A DNA stretch of 64,000 nucleotides from Cohnella mopanensis (lineage in GTDB: Bacteria; Bacillota; Bacilli; Paenibacillales; Paenibacillaceae). A program made the translations under genes and the position numbers. The notes below the pieces were generated by a model that worked only from the letters and a program-made list of their open reading frames with translations, was not told the DNA's origin and made no database searches. Below, in pieces: positions 35,280 through 44,880 of the stretch. Positions within the stretch are counted from its first letter, which is position 1, and each line of letters begins with the position of its first letter. Location of the stretch: the NCBI RefSeq assembly GCF_022352055.1, contig NZ_JAKRWM010000013.1:1-64000 (forward strand), in the 5' to 3' direction.

Positions 35280-36356
35280 ATGTCCAGTCCGTCTAAGATT
35301 CGCATCGGCTTGATCGGTGCAGGAAATATCGGTAACGTGCATTTGCAGGAATTCGGTAAGCTGAAAGAAGAATGTGAATTCGTCGCGATTACGGACGCCT
35401 ACTTGCCGCTCGCGGAGCAGAGAGCGAAGGAATACGGAATTCCCGTCGTATCGCCGACCCCGGAGGAGCTAATTCGCCGAGAAGACGTGGATGCGGTAAT
35501 CGTTGCGGTTCCCAACCAAGCGCATGCTGCGTTGACCATATATGCTTTGGATCAAGGCAAACACGTGCTGGTAGAGAAACCGATGGGCCTTCATTCCGAG
35601 GCGGCCAAAGAAATCGTAAGAGCGCAGAAGCGCACGGGAAAAACGGTCATGGTAGCTCATCAGATGAGGTGGGAGCCGCTTTCCTTGCAAATCAAGGAGC
35701 AGATCGATCGCGGGGAGCTTGGCCGAATCTACACCGCCAAGACCGGCTGGTATCGCCGCAAGGGGATTCCGGGCTGGGGGACATGGTTTACCCGGCATGA
35801 TCAGTCAGGCGGCGGACCATTAATCGATATCGGCGTCCATATGTTGGATTTGGCTTTCTTCCTCATGGGCGAACCGAAGCCGGTATCGGTATACGGATCC
35901 ACCTACGCTGAGTTCGGCCCTCGGAAAAAAGGGATCGGTAACTGGGGCAAGCCGGATTGGAACGGAGTCTACGATGTAGAGGACTTAGCTACGGCGATCA
36001 TCAAGATGGAGGATGGAACATCGCTGACTCTTGAAGTGAGTTGGGCTGTTCATATGGACACCGACAGCTCTCCTTTCCTTCACCTGATGGGTTCCGACGG
36101 CGGTGCCGTCTTGAGGGGCAGCGAGGGTAAATTCCTTACGGAGCGGTTCGACCAGACGGTTGACGTTCCGCTCGTAGCACCGACGGAAGATGAGGGCGCC
36201 CGCGTTCGCTTGAGCCGCCATTTCCTCGACTGCGTTCGCACGGGTAGAACGCCTTGGACTTCCGCGGAGACGGGATTGCGCAGTAACCTCATCATCGATG
36301 CCATCTACGAATCCTCCCGCAAGGGCGGCGAGGTAAAGCTAGATTGGAGCTTGTAA
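35280..36356 (+). CDS. Gfo/Idh/MocA-family NAD(P)-dependent oxidoreductase
   Basis: A 358-residue dehydrogenase. The N-terminal Rossmann motif GLIGAGNIGNVH binds NAD(P), the family motif EKPMG carries the catalytic lysine, and GGGPLIDIGVHMLDLAFFLMG contains the conserved His region. Usual substrates are sugars, inositols or their derivatives; none can be assigned. ATG at 35280 follows GGAGG by 11 bases. It is monocistronic, with a structured leader and a strong terminator. Confidence 0.9.
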   Translation: MSSPSKIRIGLIGAGNIGNVHLQEFGKLKEECEFVAITDAYLPLAEQRAKEYGIPVVSPTPEELIRREDVDAVIVAVPNQAHAALTIYALDQGKHVLVEKPMGLHSEAAKEIVRAQKRTGKTVMVAHQMRWEPLSLQIKEQIDRGELGRIYTAKTGWYRRKGIPGWGTWFTRHDQSGGGPLIDIGVHMLDLAFFLMGEPKPVSVYGSTYAEFGPRKKGIGNWGKPDWNGVYDVEDLATAIIKMEDGTSLTLEVSWAVHMDTDSSPFLHLMGSDGGAVLRGSEGKFLTERFDQTVDVPLVAPTEDEGARVRLSRHFLDCVRTGRTPWTSAETGLRSNLIIDAIYESSRKGGEVKLDWSL

Positions 36357-36383
36357 GCTGCGATAATCGATAGAGATAGGACC

Positions 36384-36413
36384 AAAAAACTCCAGGCGAT
36401 CTGGAGTTTTTTT
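36384..36413 (+). terminator. Terminator of the Gfo/Idh/MocA gene
   Basis: A 12-bp stem AAAAAACTCCAG (36384-36395) with 36401-36412, five-base loop, T-tail. Confidence 0.88.
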
Positions 36414-36507
36414 GGTTTGGGTCATAAACGAAAGATAATAGTTCAAAAGTCTCGAATTCTATGTTAATCCTGTTAATTATTGTCTGTTAATGTAAATTGC
36501 CAAAAGT

Positions 36508-36513
36508 TATAAT
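36508..36513 (+). promoter_or_regulatory. Candidate -10 of the SLH protein gene
   Basis: TATAAT about 38 bases before the start codon. The -35 is weak (TGTTAA 17 bases upstream), so control by an activator or another sigma factor is possible. Confidence 0.45.
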
Positions 36514-36550
36514 TTTCCTCACATGTTATTTTAGAAGGAGCTGTTGTAGC

Positions 36551-39500
36551 TTGAGAATTCAAGCGGGTAAACGTCTTGTGTCATTTATTCTTTCCGTTCT
36601 AATCGTTCTTTCGACAATGAGCACGGCAGTATTTGCTACTGCCAAAGATCTAACTGGTCACTGGGCCAAAGGGACTATCGACCAAATGTTAGACGCAGGT
36701 ACCGTCCAAGGATATTCGGATGGAACTTTTCGTCCTAACGCGCCGATTACCCGCAGCGAGTGGGTAAGTCTAATCAATAAAACTTTCAAAATCGACGAGC
36801 CTTCCGATAATCATTTCAGCGATCTGAATGAGAAAGCTTGGTATTACAAGGATATTGTTTCCGCAGTAGGAGCAGGATACGCCACGGGCTTTAAAGACGG
36901 GACATTTAAACCGTTGCAGCCCGTTAGCCGTCAAGAAGCGGCTGTCATGCTGTCGAAATTGCTAGTCTTAAACGATTCGTTATCCGCGACTCAATTCAGC
37001 GATGCCAAGGGAATCGCGAAATGGAGCAGCGGAGCAATCGGAGCCGTGGTCGACCAGCAAATCATGGTGGGCAGCAAAGGCCTCTTCCGACCGACCGACG
37101 TATTGACACGCGCCGAAGCTGTCGTTCTTCTGAACCGGCTTGCGAAAAAGAATCAAATCGTGTTCAAACAAGCCGGTACATACGGGACTGCAAGCCAAAA
37201 GGCTGTCCTTCGCAAAAACTTACTTATCGATGCGCCGGGTATTACTTTGCAGAACGTGGAAGTTAACGGCGATTTGGTGCTTGGCAAAGGGATCGGAGAA
37301 GGCGACGTCTTCCTGAAGAACGTCAAAGTAACCGGCAAAACGATCGTTCAAGGCGGGGGAGAGCATAGCGTTCATTTCGAGAACACGATTATGCTTACCG
37401 TAGTTGTTGATAAGGCTGACGGTACAGTCCGTATCGTCGTGGAAGGCGCCGCGCAAATCGCGGAATTCCAAATCCAATCGCCGGTACGGGTGGAGGCGGA
37501 CAAAAATACGAAAGTCGACAGCGTGACTCTGTCCGAGAAGCTGCCGGAAGGGTCCCAGATTAACCTTGTGGGACAATTCGAAACGGTTAACGTATTGGCT
37601 AAGCATATCTCGATCGAAATTCCGTCAGGCTCTATCGGCGAGCTGAACGTAGGCAAGGATGCGGCGGATAGCTCGATCAAGCTAAACAAAGAGGCGCAAA
37701 TCTTGTCCCTGATCATGAACGCGGCCACGAGCATTCTCGGAGAAGGCTCGATTACAGCCGCGCTCGTCAATGCTGCGGGCGTGACCATGGAGCAGAAGCC
37801 GACAGAGATTAAGCTTGGAACCGATGTGCCGAAAGACACGACGGTTAAAGTAGGCGGTTCATCGCAACCCGTTACTACGCCTGCGGCAGGCGGATCTTCC
37901 GGATCATCCGGATCGCCGGAGACGACGACTAGGCCGGAGGATCGGACGCCTCCAACGCTTAACATCTCTGCAACCGAGATTACTTCAGGCGATAAAATAT
38001 CGGCTAAGAGTAACGAAAATGGCTATATTTATATGATGCCGTCCTCGGTTCCGGGACTGCTGATCGATTTGAATCTTGCAGCCCGTGACGGAGTCGGGAA
38101 GAAAGTATCCGTCGTTGCTAATCAAACCGTCGAGATCTCGACAACGAATTTCTTAGGCGGATTATATTATGTCGTCGCAGCGGATGTAGCCGGCAATGTG
38201 TCAGCCTTGCATCATGTGTACGTAATGGATTCGGAAAACTCTCCTCTTAACTTTACGGGGTTAAGCACGGGTGGCAGCAATACGCAAGCGTGGTTCACTT
38301 TTAATCGGGGTATCCTTAACAATCTGAACAATCTGGATCAACTCAAGGCGGCGCTTCGCTTCTCTTCGGACGGAGGGACAACGTTCCGGCCACTGGGAGC
38401 GAATGATACGATCAGATTATTTAACACCGCGCTCGAAGTTACTTTTGCTACTCCGTTTACCGGGAAAGACAATGTCCTTCAACTTGCGGCGAATTCATTG
38501 AAAGATTCGAACGGCGTTGTGTTAGATCGAATCATGACTAGCTGGACATTCGCGGCAGGAGCGTTATTCATCGCGAAGCCTCAAGCTTCGGTCCACTTAA
38601 ACGACACGCTGAAATTTAAAGTCGATATGGCCGTTACCGTCTACCTCTCGCCTACAATATTAGGGGGAGGCTCTGGGGCCGATTTTGAACATCGCGTCGT
38701 TCTGAAGCAGGCGAAGAAGCTAATCGTCACGGAAGCAATGGTCGGTCAAGAGCTTGAGCTCTCCACCGCGGAATTGCCAGCGGGTATATACACTCTATAT
38801 CTCTGGGGCGGCGATTCGGTGAAAGTCGATATCGACGTGACTCCGATACTGCAGCCTCATCAGATTACGGTTGCTAATGTCATAGGAGATCAGGATTCCG
38901 TAACCGTAACCGGGTTGGCAGAGGGCAGCATCGTTAAGGTATATCGTCAGTGGGAGGACACGGCGCCAATCGCGGCTAGCATTCCGGTTCCTGCCGGCCA
39001 AACTGCGGTCATTGTCAACGTGGGCCAATTGGGAATGGCAGCAGGATATCTTCTAGTAACCGTAACTGCTCCTCCGTACGGGGAGAGCGAGAAAGCCTAT
39101 GTTACTTACTTAGACGAGTCGAACGCTCCAAACGCTCCTCTCTCGATAAAGAATGCCTATCTGGATAGCAATAATTCCGCCATCCATATCAATCTCAATC
39201 GAACGGCTACGAGCGATGTCGTTGATCTGAAATCCAATGTCCTTATGTCCACCGATGGAGGCGTAGTGTTCCTTCCGCTGGCAGCGGGAGACACCGTTTC
39301 TATTAACGGAGACCATATCACGGTTACTCTAGCGACTCAATTCCAAAGCCCGTTACTGAAGGTGAAGATTGTTGCTAACACGCTTAAGGACTCTGACGAC
39401 AACATCCGATCCGAAGATTTAACAACAGGCTCGATAACCGTGAACCCGTTTTTCGTCGTGAAGCCTCAAGCTTCCGTTACTGCGGGAACGCAGATCAGTT

Positions 39501-39709
39501 TCTCGGTAAATACGCCGGGAACGGTTTACTTGGTTCCTACCGGAACGAACGGGGATCAGTCACAATTTGATCAAGCGGCGCTGCAAAAATTAACTGTAGG
39601 TGCAGCTCAAGTAGGCCAGACTGTTACTATGGATACGGCCAATATCGCTCCAGGAGTATATGCTGTACTGATTTGGAGCGGAGAATACCTTCAAATCGCG
39701 ATTAATTAA
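36551..39709 (+). CDS. S-layer homology (SLH) domain surface protein
   Basis: A 1052-residue secreted protein. The signal peptide ends near AVFA (about residue 29). Three SLH domains (about 30-75, 92-140 and 155-205; HWAKGTIDQM, DGTFRP, DGTFKP) anchor it to pyruvylated cell-wall polymer. A beta-rich region (about 210-440) and a GSSGSSGSP linker follow. The C-terminal half contains two copies of one module, each an Ig/SbsA-like part (LKDSNGVVLD, LKDSDDNIRS) followed by KPQASV. TTG at 36551 is preferred: AAGGAG is ten bases upstream and the signal peptide starts correctly, while the upstream in-frame start at 36497 has no ribosome binding site. Confidence 0.88.
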   Translation: MRIQAGKRLVSFILSVLIVLSTMSTAVFATAKDLTGHWAKGTIDQMLDAGTVQGYSDGTFRPNAPITRSEWVSLINKTFKIDEPSDNHFSDLNEKAWYYKDIVSAVGAGYATGFKDGTFKPLQPVSRQEAAVMLSKLLVLNDSLSATQFSDAKGIAKWSSGAIGAVVDQQIMVGSKGLFRPTDVLTRAEAVVLLNRLAKKNQIVFKQAGTYGTASQKAVLRKNLLIDAPGITLQNVEVNGDLVLGKGIGEGDVFLKNVKVTGKTIVQGGGEHSVHFENTIMLTVVVDKADGTVRIVVEGAAQIAEFQIQSPVRVEADKNTKVDSVTLSEKLPEGSQINLVGQFETVNVLAKHISIEIPSGSIGELNVGKDAADSSIKLNKEAQILSLIMNAATSILGEGSITAALVNAAGVTMEQKPTEIKLGTDVPKDTTVKVGGSSQPVTTPAAGGSSGSSGSPETTTRPEDRTPPTLNISATEITSGDKISAKSNENGYIYMMPSSVPGLLIDLNLAARDGVGKKVSVVANQTVEISTTNFLGGLYYVVAADVAGNVSALHHVYVMDSENSPLNFTGLSTGGSNTQAWFTFNRGILNNLNNLDQLKAALRFSSDGGTTFRPLGANDTIRLFNTALEVTFATPFTGKDNVLQLAANSLKDSNGVVLDRIMTSWTFAAGALFIAKPQASVHLNDTLKFKVDMAVTVYLSPTILGGGSGADFEHRVVLKQAKKLIVTEAMVGQELELSTAELPAGIYTLYLWGGDSVKVDIDVTPILQPHQITVANVIGDQDSVTVTGLAEGSIVKVYRQWEDTAPIAASIPVPAGQTAVIVNVGQLGMAAGYLLVTVTAPPYGESEKAYVTYLDESNAPNAPLSIKNAYLDSNNSAIHINLNRTATSDVVDLKSNVLMSTDGGVVFLPLAAGDTVSINGDHITVTLATQFQSPLLKVKIVANTLKDSDDNIRSEDLTTGSITVNPFFVVKPQASVTAGTQISFSVNTPGTVYLVPTGTNGDQSQFDQAALQKLTVGAAQVGQTVTMDTANIAPGVYAVLIWSGEYLQIAIN

Positions 39710-39717
39710 ACCATAAA

Positions 39718-39766
39718 CAAAAAAGTGTTGGTATGGGGTAGGAACCCTGTACCAGCACTTTTTGTT
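39718..39766. terminator. Bidirectional terminator between SLH protein and SodF-like genes
   Basis: AAAAAGTG...CACTTTTT arms with inner GGTA/TACC and GGGT/ACCC pairing, T-rich on both sides. Confidence 0.8.
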
Positions 39767-39775
39767 GTTTCGTAC

Positions 39776-41026
39776 TTAATAAGGAACCCATTGAATGGTC
39801 TTCGCTTTGGCGTATCGCTCGGCCACATAGGGCCAATTGACGACATTCCACCAGTCATTGATGTAGGCTGCGCGGTCATTCTGATGCTTCAAGTAGTAAG
39901 CATGCTCCCAGACGTCCAGAGGCAGCAGGGGAATAACGTCCCACTGCGACAGATTCTGATGCTTCTCCGCGGTCAAGAGCTCCAGCCGATGGCTGCGGGG
40001 ACTCCATACTAGAATGGCCCAGCCTCCGCCTTCGACCTTGTTGGCGGCTTCCGTGAACTGCTTCTTGAACGCGTCGTAACTGCCGAAGCTTCTGTTGATT
40101 TCGTCCAATAGCGGACCCGTTGGTTTGCCTCCACCCCGGGGTGACATGACGTCCCAGAACAACGTATGCAAGTAATGTCCCGCACCGTTAAAGGCAAGCT
40201 CTCTTTCCCAGTGTTTCACCAAATCGAAGTCGCCTGTACTCCGCGCTTCTTCCAGCTTCTTCTCGGCTTTGTTCAACCCGTCGACGTAACTTTGATGATG
40301 TTTATCGTGATGGATTCTCATCGTTTTCTCGTCGATATAGGGTTCTAACGCTTTATAAGAGTAAGGAAGCGGAGGCAGCCTATGCCCTCCGATCGGAACG
40401 GGATTCCCGGTTGTCGACGGAGCGGCAACGCCATCTCCAGTCGGATCGGACCAAGAAACCCCCGGGCGGCTCTCGTCGTTTCCGTTATGGGCGGATTGCG
40501 GTTGCAGCTTTAAAGCACCGTCTGCGGGCTCCGGCCCGGCAAAGCCCTCCGGACTATCTTCGTTCGCTCCTTGCGGTTGCGATTGGGTCAAGTGGATAGC
40601 GCCGGCTCTCACGAGCTGCCCCATAATGCCTGCGGAGTATTCCGTCTGACGGTTAATATAGGCGAGCGAGAGCTCGCGGTTCTGCATGCCCGATAGCGCG
40701 AGACTATGTTCGGGAAGCATCTGCAGTTGACGGCTGAACTCTCTGGACTGCTCGAGCGATTCTTCCAACAGCGTGGGTACCAAGTTCGACCACTCCGGCG
40801 TTAAAGCGCGGGATGGCTCCTCTTCCAGAAGCGTTTTGTTTTGCTGCGCGTATTCCCGGGTGGTCTGGAATACTTTCTCCCAATCTGTCAGCCATTGAAC
40901 GTAAGGGGGCTCCAGTGTTGGAACGATTGATCGTAGCATGTTTGCATGCTCCGATTCCTGCGCTTTCCAATAGCCGATTTCTTCTAACAGTTGAAGGGGC
41001 ATAATATTGCCATAAACGGATGACAT
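39776..41026 (-). CDS. sodF: SodF-like Fe/Mn superoxide dismutase with extra N-terminal helical domain
   Basis: A 416-residue protein. Residues 1-140 are helical (a DUF2935-like bundle; ESEHANMLRSIVP, QMLPEHSLAL), 150-210 form a Pro/Gly/Asn-rich linker, and 215-416 form the dismutase with HHDKHHQSYVDGLNKAE, GAGHYLHTLFWDVM and [20 protein letters not shown]. The catalytic part closely resembles Bacillus SodF, but that protein has a shorter N-terminus. ATG at 41026 has GGGGAGG six bases upstream; ATG 41041 lies before it. No signal peptide is obvious. Confidence 0.88.
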   Translation of the reverse strand: MSSVYGNIMPLQLLEEIGYWKAQESEHANMLRSIVPTLEPPYVQWLTDWEKVFQTTREYAQQNKTLLEEEPSRALTPEWSNLVPTLLEESLEQSREFSRQLQMLPEHSLALSGMQNRELSLAYINRQTEYSAGIMGQLVRAGAIHLTQSQPQGANEDSPEGFAGPEPADGALKLQPQSAHNGNDESRPGVSWSDPTGDGVAAPSTTGNPVPIGGHRLPPLPYSYKALEPYIDEKTMRIHHDKHHQSYVDGLNKAEKKLEEARSTGDFDLVKHWERELAFNGAGHYLHTLFWDVMSPRGGGKPTGPLLDEINRSFGSYDAFKKQFTEAANKVEGGGWAILVWSPRSHRLELLTAEKHQNLSQWDVIPLLPLDVWEHAYYLKHQNDRAAYINDWWNVVNWPYVAERYAKAKTIQWVPY

Positions 41027-41117
41027 AAAGAACCTCCCCATGATCGCGATTGTCGAAGTAAACTTCGTACAAAGCGTATGCGGGAGGAGGGTTGTTTCAT
41101 GCCATATTAATTGAAGC

Positions 41118-42188
41118 TTATGCGGATCCCTTTAATTGCACCGCTATAACGGATCCCGCTTTGTCTTCCGCAGGAGTGGCCAGCTTGGCTAATACATCCG
41201 AATGCACGTTATCCAAGAACGCTGTCGCACGTTGGACGTATTCTTGCGTATGAGTACGGTAGATCATTTCATGGATGGCGTCGGGAACGATCCATAGCCG
41301 GGATAGAGCATTCGTCTGCGCTTTGGCGACATTCTCGGACAAATACGTAGGGGCTTTGTCATCCGCAGTGCCATGGATCAGGAAAATCGGGAAATCGTAT
41401 GCCGTTGACTGTACCTCCGCGGAAGGGAGTTGTTCCAGCCGGGCACCGCTCATCATCGGGAAAAATTGGCGGATAAGCGATAAAGATGGATATCTAGGCA
41501 GATCAGCATAATGTTTAATATTGAAATAAAGCGTATCGTCGTCAGGAAGAAAGGTGCTATCCAGAATCATGGCATCGACGGGTGCGCTTAGCAGAGCGGC
41601 TTGCAACGCAGTTCCGGCTCCCATGGAGAAGCCCCAAACGACCAGCTCTTGGGTTCCTTGCGCTCGTGCAAATTGGATGGCTCCGAGGAGTTGCTGCGAT
41701 TCGATCTTGCCGCCTGTAGCTGGGGCAGGATGCGACTTGCTGGCAAATCCGTAATCGAACATAAGGACGTTATACTTCATTCCATGCAGAAGATCAGCCA
41801 GATCATACATAGGTACCCAGGTTTCTTCGCGATTAGCGCCATACCCATGGCTTAGTACGACCGTACGTTGGCTCGACTCGGCGGGAATCCACCAGCCATC
41901 CACTTGAATTCGATTATCCGCGCTTGCGAAGGTAACCTCCGAATAGGCGAGGTTTTTGGCGAGCATAGGGTTCGAAGCGAGAGCGGCGACGGGTGGATGG
42001 GAGAGCGCCCAAGCTACATAAGCATGGAAAGCGACGAATAGAAGGAGAAGGATACTAAAAACGACATAGCTCAGATGGAGGGAAACCCTTCCAAGCTTCT
42101 GGATCCGAGTGCGTTCAGAGGGATGGACCGGCGCCGGAATAGCTGTTCCCGAACCAACTAAAGGTAGGGGCGTCGACATGGTTGTCAT
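41118..42188 (-). CDS. Membrane-anchored alpha/beta hydrolase
   Basis: A 356-residue protein. One N-terminal membrane segment (about 38-60) is followed by an extracytoplasmic or membrane-associated alpha/beta hydrolase domain. The nucleophile elbow is GFSMGAG, the acid probably lies in HGTADDKAP and the histidine in DAIHEMIY. It resembles YqkD/Bem46-type hydrolases, substrate unknown. The start at 42188 has GAGGCG upstream; an ATG 12 bases downstream is possible. Confidence 0.85.
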   Translation of the reverse strand: MTTMSTPLPLVGSGTAIPAPVHPSERTRIQKLGRVSLHLSYVVFSILLLLFVAFHAYVAWALSHPPVAALASNPMLAKNLAYSEVTFASADNRIQVDGWWIPAESSQRTVVLSHGYGANREETWVPMYDLADLLHGMKYNVLMFDYGFASKSHPAPATGGKIESQQLLGAIQFARAQGTQELVVWGFSMGAGTALQAALLSAPVDAMILDSTFLPDDDTLYFNIKHYADLPRYPSLSLIRQFFPMMSGARLEQLPSAEVQSTAYDFPIFLIHGTADDKAPTYLSENVAKAQTNALSRLWIVPDAIHEMIYRTHTQEYVQRATAFLDNVHSDVLAKLATPAEDKAGSVIAVQLKGSA

Positions 42189-42306
42189 AGGGGATCGCCT
42201 CGCTTCATGTAAGCACTCTAGAACACTAGTACTATCATCGTAGATTGAGGGACCTATAGCGTCAATGAGCCTGCGCGACTTGTAAATCGTACGTAATCAA
42301 ATTGTA

Positions 42307-42320
42307 ATAAAGCGCTTCCA
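42307..42320. promoter_or_regulatory. Possible catabolite-responsive element
   Basis: ATAAAGCGCTTCCA matches the right part of the cre consensus and sits directly upstream of the IclR gene's -35. It resembles the candidate at 7577-7590. Confidence 0.3.
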
Positions 42321-42323
42321 ACA

Positions 42324-42352
42324 TTTACGCAAACTCTCGTTTGAGTTATACT
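42324..42352 (+). promoter_or_regulatory. Sigma-A promoter of the IclR-family gene
   Basis: TTTACG (42324-42329), 17-base spacer, TATACT (42347-42352). Confidence 0.7.
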
Positions 42353-42405
42353 GTGTGTAACATGGTTTCACTGGATGAAACAAAAGTTATGGGAGGGAAA
42401 CGCTA

Positions 42406-43149
42406 GTGGAAGAAGAAAAACGAACGGTTCGCGCAGTGGAAAGAGCATTGGATGTTCTTCTTTGTTTTGCCTCGGGACAGGAATGGGGTTTAACGGAAAT
42501 CGCCGGCCGCGTTGGTTTACATAAAAGCACCGTGTTTCGATTGCTCGCGACTTTGGAGGATAAAGGCTTCGTCACGCGCGTTCATACAACGGACAAGTAC
42601 CGATTAGGCCTAAGCGTGCTAGAGCTGTCCGCTAACTTGTCGCGCTCGGACGATCCTTCCGTCGTCCTGCTTCCGGAAATGGAGCGATTAAGGGACCAAT
42701 TAAGCGAGACGATCAGTCTGTACGTAAGAGATCGAGCTGAACGGGTGAGAATCCAAGCGGTGCAAAGCATGCAGGCGATTCGCCGCGTGGCGACGGTAGG
42801 GGCGCGTTTGCCGTTATCCGTCGGAGCCTCCAGCAAAGTGCTGTTGGCATTCGCGGATCCGGGTATCAGAGGCCTTGTGATGGCTGACCCGGCCTGGCCG
42901 GCCCAATTGGATCGCGGAGCATTCGGCAAGCAGTTAGACGATATCGTCGCGGCAGGTTATGCCACGAGCTACGAGGAAAGGGAACCTGGAGCGGCCGCGG
43001 TATCCGCGCCAATCTTCAACCGATCAGGAAAGCTGGTCGCGGCTCTATCTGTGTCGGGTCCTTCCAATCGATTAACACCGGATCGGATGCATGAATTTGC
43101 CCCGGCTATTATCGAAGCGGCACATCGCATGGGGACGATTCTGGGCTAA
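42406..43149 (+). CDS. IclR-family transcriptional regulator
   Basis: A 247-residue regulator with an N-terminal winged helix (ALDVLLCFASGQEWGLTEIAGRVGLHKSTVFRLLATL) and a C-terminal effector domain (LPLSVGASSKVLLAF, SAPIFNRSGKLVAALSVSGP). The start is GTG at 42406 behind GGGAGGG. Targets are unknown: the adjacent genes encode surface proteins rather than a catabolic pathway. Confidence 0.9.
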   Translation: MEEEKRTVRAVERALDVLLCFASGQEWGLTEIAGRVGLHKSTVFRLLATLEDKGFVTRVHTTDKYRLGLSVLELSANLSRSDDPSVVLLPEMERLRDQLSETISLYVRDRAERVRIQAVQSMQAIRRVATVGARLPLSVGASSKVLLAFADPGIRGLVMADPAWPAQLDRGAFGKQLDDIVAAGYATSYEEREPGAAAVSAPIFNRSGKLVAALSVSGPSNRLTPDRMHEFAPAIIEAAHRMGTILG

Positions 43150-43180
43150 AGATGATAACATTGGAGAGGCGGAGACGCGG

Positions 43181-44827
43181 GTGAGCCAGGTTTGGAGCAG
43201 AATGTTGAAACAGGTCAGCGTGTTAGGACTTGCAGGGATACTAGCGTTCACGGGCCATGGTATAAAGTCCGTTTCGGCGGCATCGGACGACAGCAAGTCT
43301 ATTGTGGACGTTGCGTTCGGAGTCTATCATAGCGTTGCGGCGGCAAAGGACGGAACGGTATGGTCTTGGGGAAATAATGCCTTCGGCCAACTCGGAATAG
43401 GGAAAGGGACTGCAGCCTCGCAAGCTCCCGTTAAAGTGACCGGGATCGATCATGTGATCGCCGTAGACGCCGGCAGTTATTATACGGCAGCGCTTCGGGA
43501 AGACGGAACTGTATGGGTGTGGGGATCTAACTTGGAAGGCGAACTCGGGGATGGAACTTATTCTGCACTAGGGCCGCCGGATAACACCGGAGGGAAGCGG
43601 ATTGCCGATGACCGGAATGCTTACAAGCCTCAAGTGGTTCCTCAATTAACGGGTATTGTAGGAATAAGAGCAATGAGCAGGGGAACCGTCGCATGGGATC
43701 AGGCTGGCTCATTATGGAGCTGGGGAGATTCCTTAATGGGAAATCCCTATGCAGGCATGAGCGAGGAACATGAGAAGAAGAAACTGACGCCATCCCGCAA
43801 TGAATCTTTCTCTAACGTTAAATCCGTAGCGGGAGCAGATTACGTGCTCTCGGTATTGAGCGGGGACGGTACGATTGAGATGCAGGGCTCTAACGGGTTC
43901 GGCCAGTTGGGGAATGGCGAGCGAAGCGATTCTTTTGGAACGGCTCATGTAGAGGGTCTCACGAACGTCTTGCGCGTAGAGACGACAGGCAGAACGACGA
44001 TAGCCTATTTGAATGACGGTAAAGTGCTGGAATGGGGTCAAGCTTTATTGGAATCCAAAGGCTTGAATCCAACGGATCCTGCGACAATCAAACAAATTCC
44101 GGTGAATTTGAAACCGACGGCGACGAAGGAATTGCAAGGCTTCTCAGACATCCAGAGCACGATTTTCAGATTCGTGGAGCCTTCTTTCCTCGCTCTCAAG
44201 CCAGACGGTACCGTATGGACGCACGGAGATAATGCACAGGGACAGCTAGGCTTGTCAGGCATTAAAGAGAGGTACAGTTGGGGAAAAGTAGATGGCTTGC
44301 CTGCGATCGCTGCGATCAATGGACGGGGAGGCTCTTCCGCGGCGATCGGCAAAGATGGCAGCGTATGGACGTGGGGATATAACGCGAACGGTCAACTGGG
44401 TGACGGTACTACCGAGAAACGGTTCACTCCAATCGCCATCGGCGGTTTCGGAAACTCGCCGTCAATAGACAAGGCGGGCTACCAGCTTAGCGTAAACGGC
44501 AAGCCAGTCAAGCTATCCGTTGAGCCCGAGCTCAATCAGGGCACGGTTGTAATGCCGCTTACGCAAGCCGTAAAAGCCTATGGTGCGAAGCTGACGTGGG
44601 ACAAGAATAAACAAACCGCGACGGTCACACGCGGGAAAAACAAAGTTGTCTTGAAGCGAAATAGCGTTCAGGGAACAGTGAACGGCAAAGCCGTCAAACT
44701 TCCAATCGCCACGCTAGCGAAGGGGGACGATTGGTTGTTAACCGCCGATTGGCTTGCAAAGCAGTTAGGCGGCACAGCTAAGCTGGATTCCGTGAAGCGG
44801 ACGTTAGTCGTCGTCTTCCCTAAATAA
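43181..44827 (+). CDS. Secreted RCC1-repeat protein with copper-amine-oxidase-like C-terminal domain
   Basis: A 548-residue secreted protein. The signal peptide ends near VSAAS. RCC1/ATS1-type repeats follow (WSWGNNAFGQLGIG, WVWGSNLEGELGDG, WTHGDNAQGQLG, WTWGYNANGQLGDG), predicting a beta-propeller. The last 110 residues form the copper-amine-oxidase N-terminal-like domain common in Paenibacillus surface proteins. GTG at 43181 has GGCGGAG six bases upstream; an in-frame ATG at 43091 would overlap the IclR gene and spoil the signal peptide. Function unknown, probably cell-envelope binding. Confidence 0.85.
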   Translation: MSQVWSRMLKQVSVLGLAGILAFTGHGIKSVSAASDDSKSIVDVAFGVYHSVAAAKDGTVWSWGNNAFGQLGIGKGTAASQAPVKVTGIDHVIAVDAGSYYTAALREDGTVWVWGSNLEGELGDGTYSALGPPDNTGGKRIADDRNAYKPQVVPQLTGIVGIRAMSRGTVAWDQAGSLWSWGDSLMGNPYAGMSEEHEKKKLTPSRNESFSNVKSVAGADYVLSVLSGDGTIEMQGSNGFGQLGNGERSDSFGTAHVEGLTNVLRVETTGRTTIAYLNDGKVLEWGQALLESKGLNPTDPATIKQIPVNLKPTATKELQGFSDIQSTIFRFVEPSFLALKPDGTVWTHGDNAQGQLGLSGIKERYSWGKVDGLPAIAAINGRGGSSAAIGKDGSVWTWGYNANGQLGDGTTEKRFTPIAIGGFGNSPSIDKAGYQLSVNGKPVKLSVEPELNQGTVVMPLTQAVKAYGAKLTWDKNKQTATVTRGKNKVVLKRNSVQGTVNGKAVKLPIATLAKGDDWLLTADWLAKQLGGTAKLDSVKRTLVVVFPK

Positions 44828-44830
44828 GTT

Positions 44831-44858
44831 AAAGCCCTCGCGTTCGCGCGAGGGCTTT
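44831..44858. terminator. Terminator with TTCG tetraloop
   Basis: A 12-bp perfect stem AAAGCCCTCGCG (44831-44842) with 44847-44858, closed by TTCG. The T-tract is short on the right (TTTGTTGT), with a moderately A/T-rich left side. It separates converging genes. Confidence 0.75.
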
Positions 44859-44880
44859 GTTGTCCGTTAGGCTTGTTATG

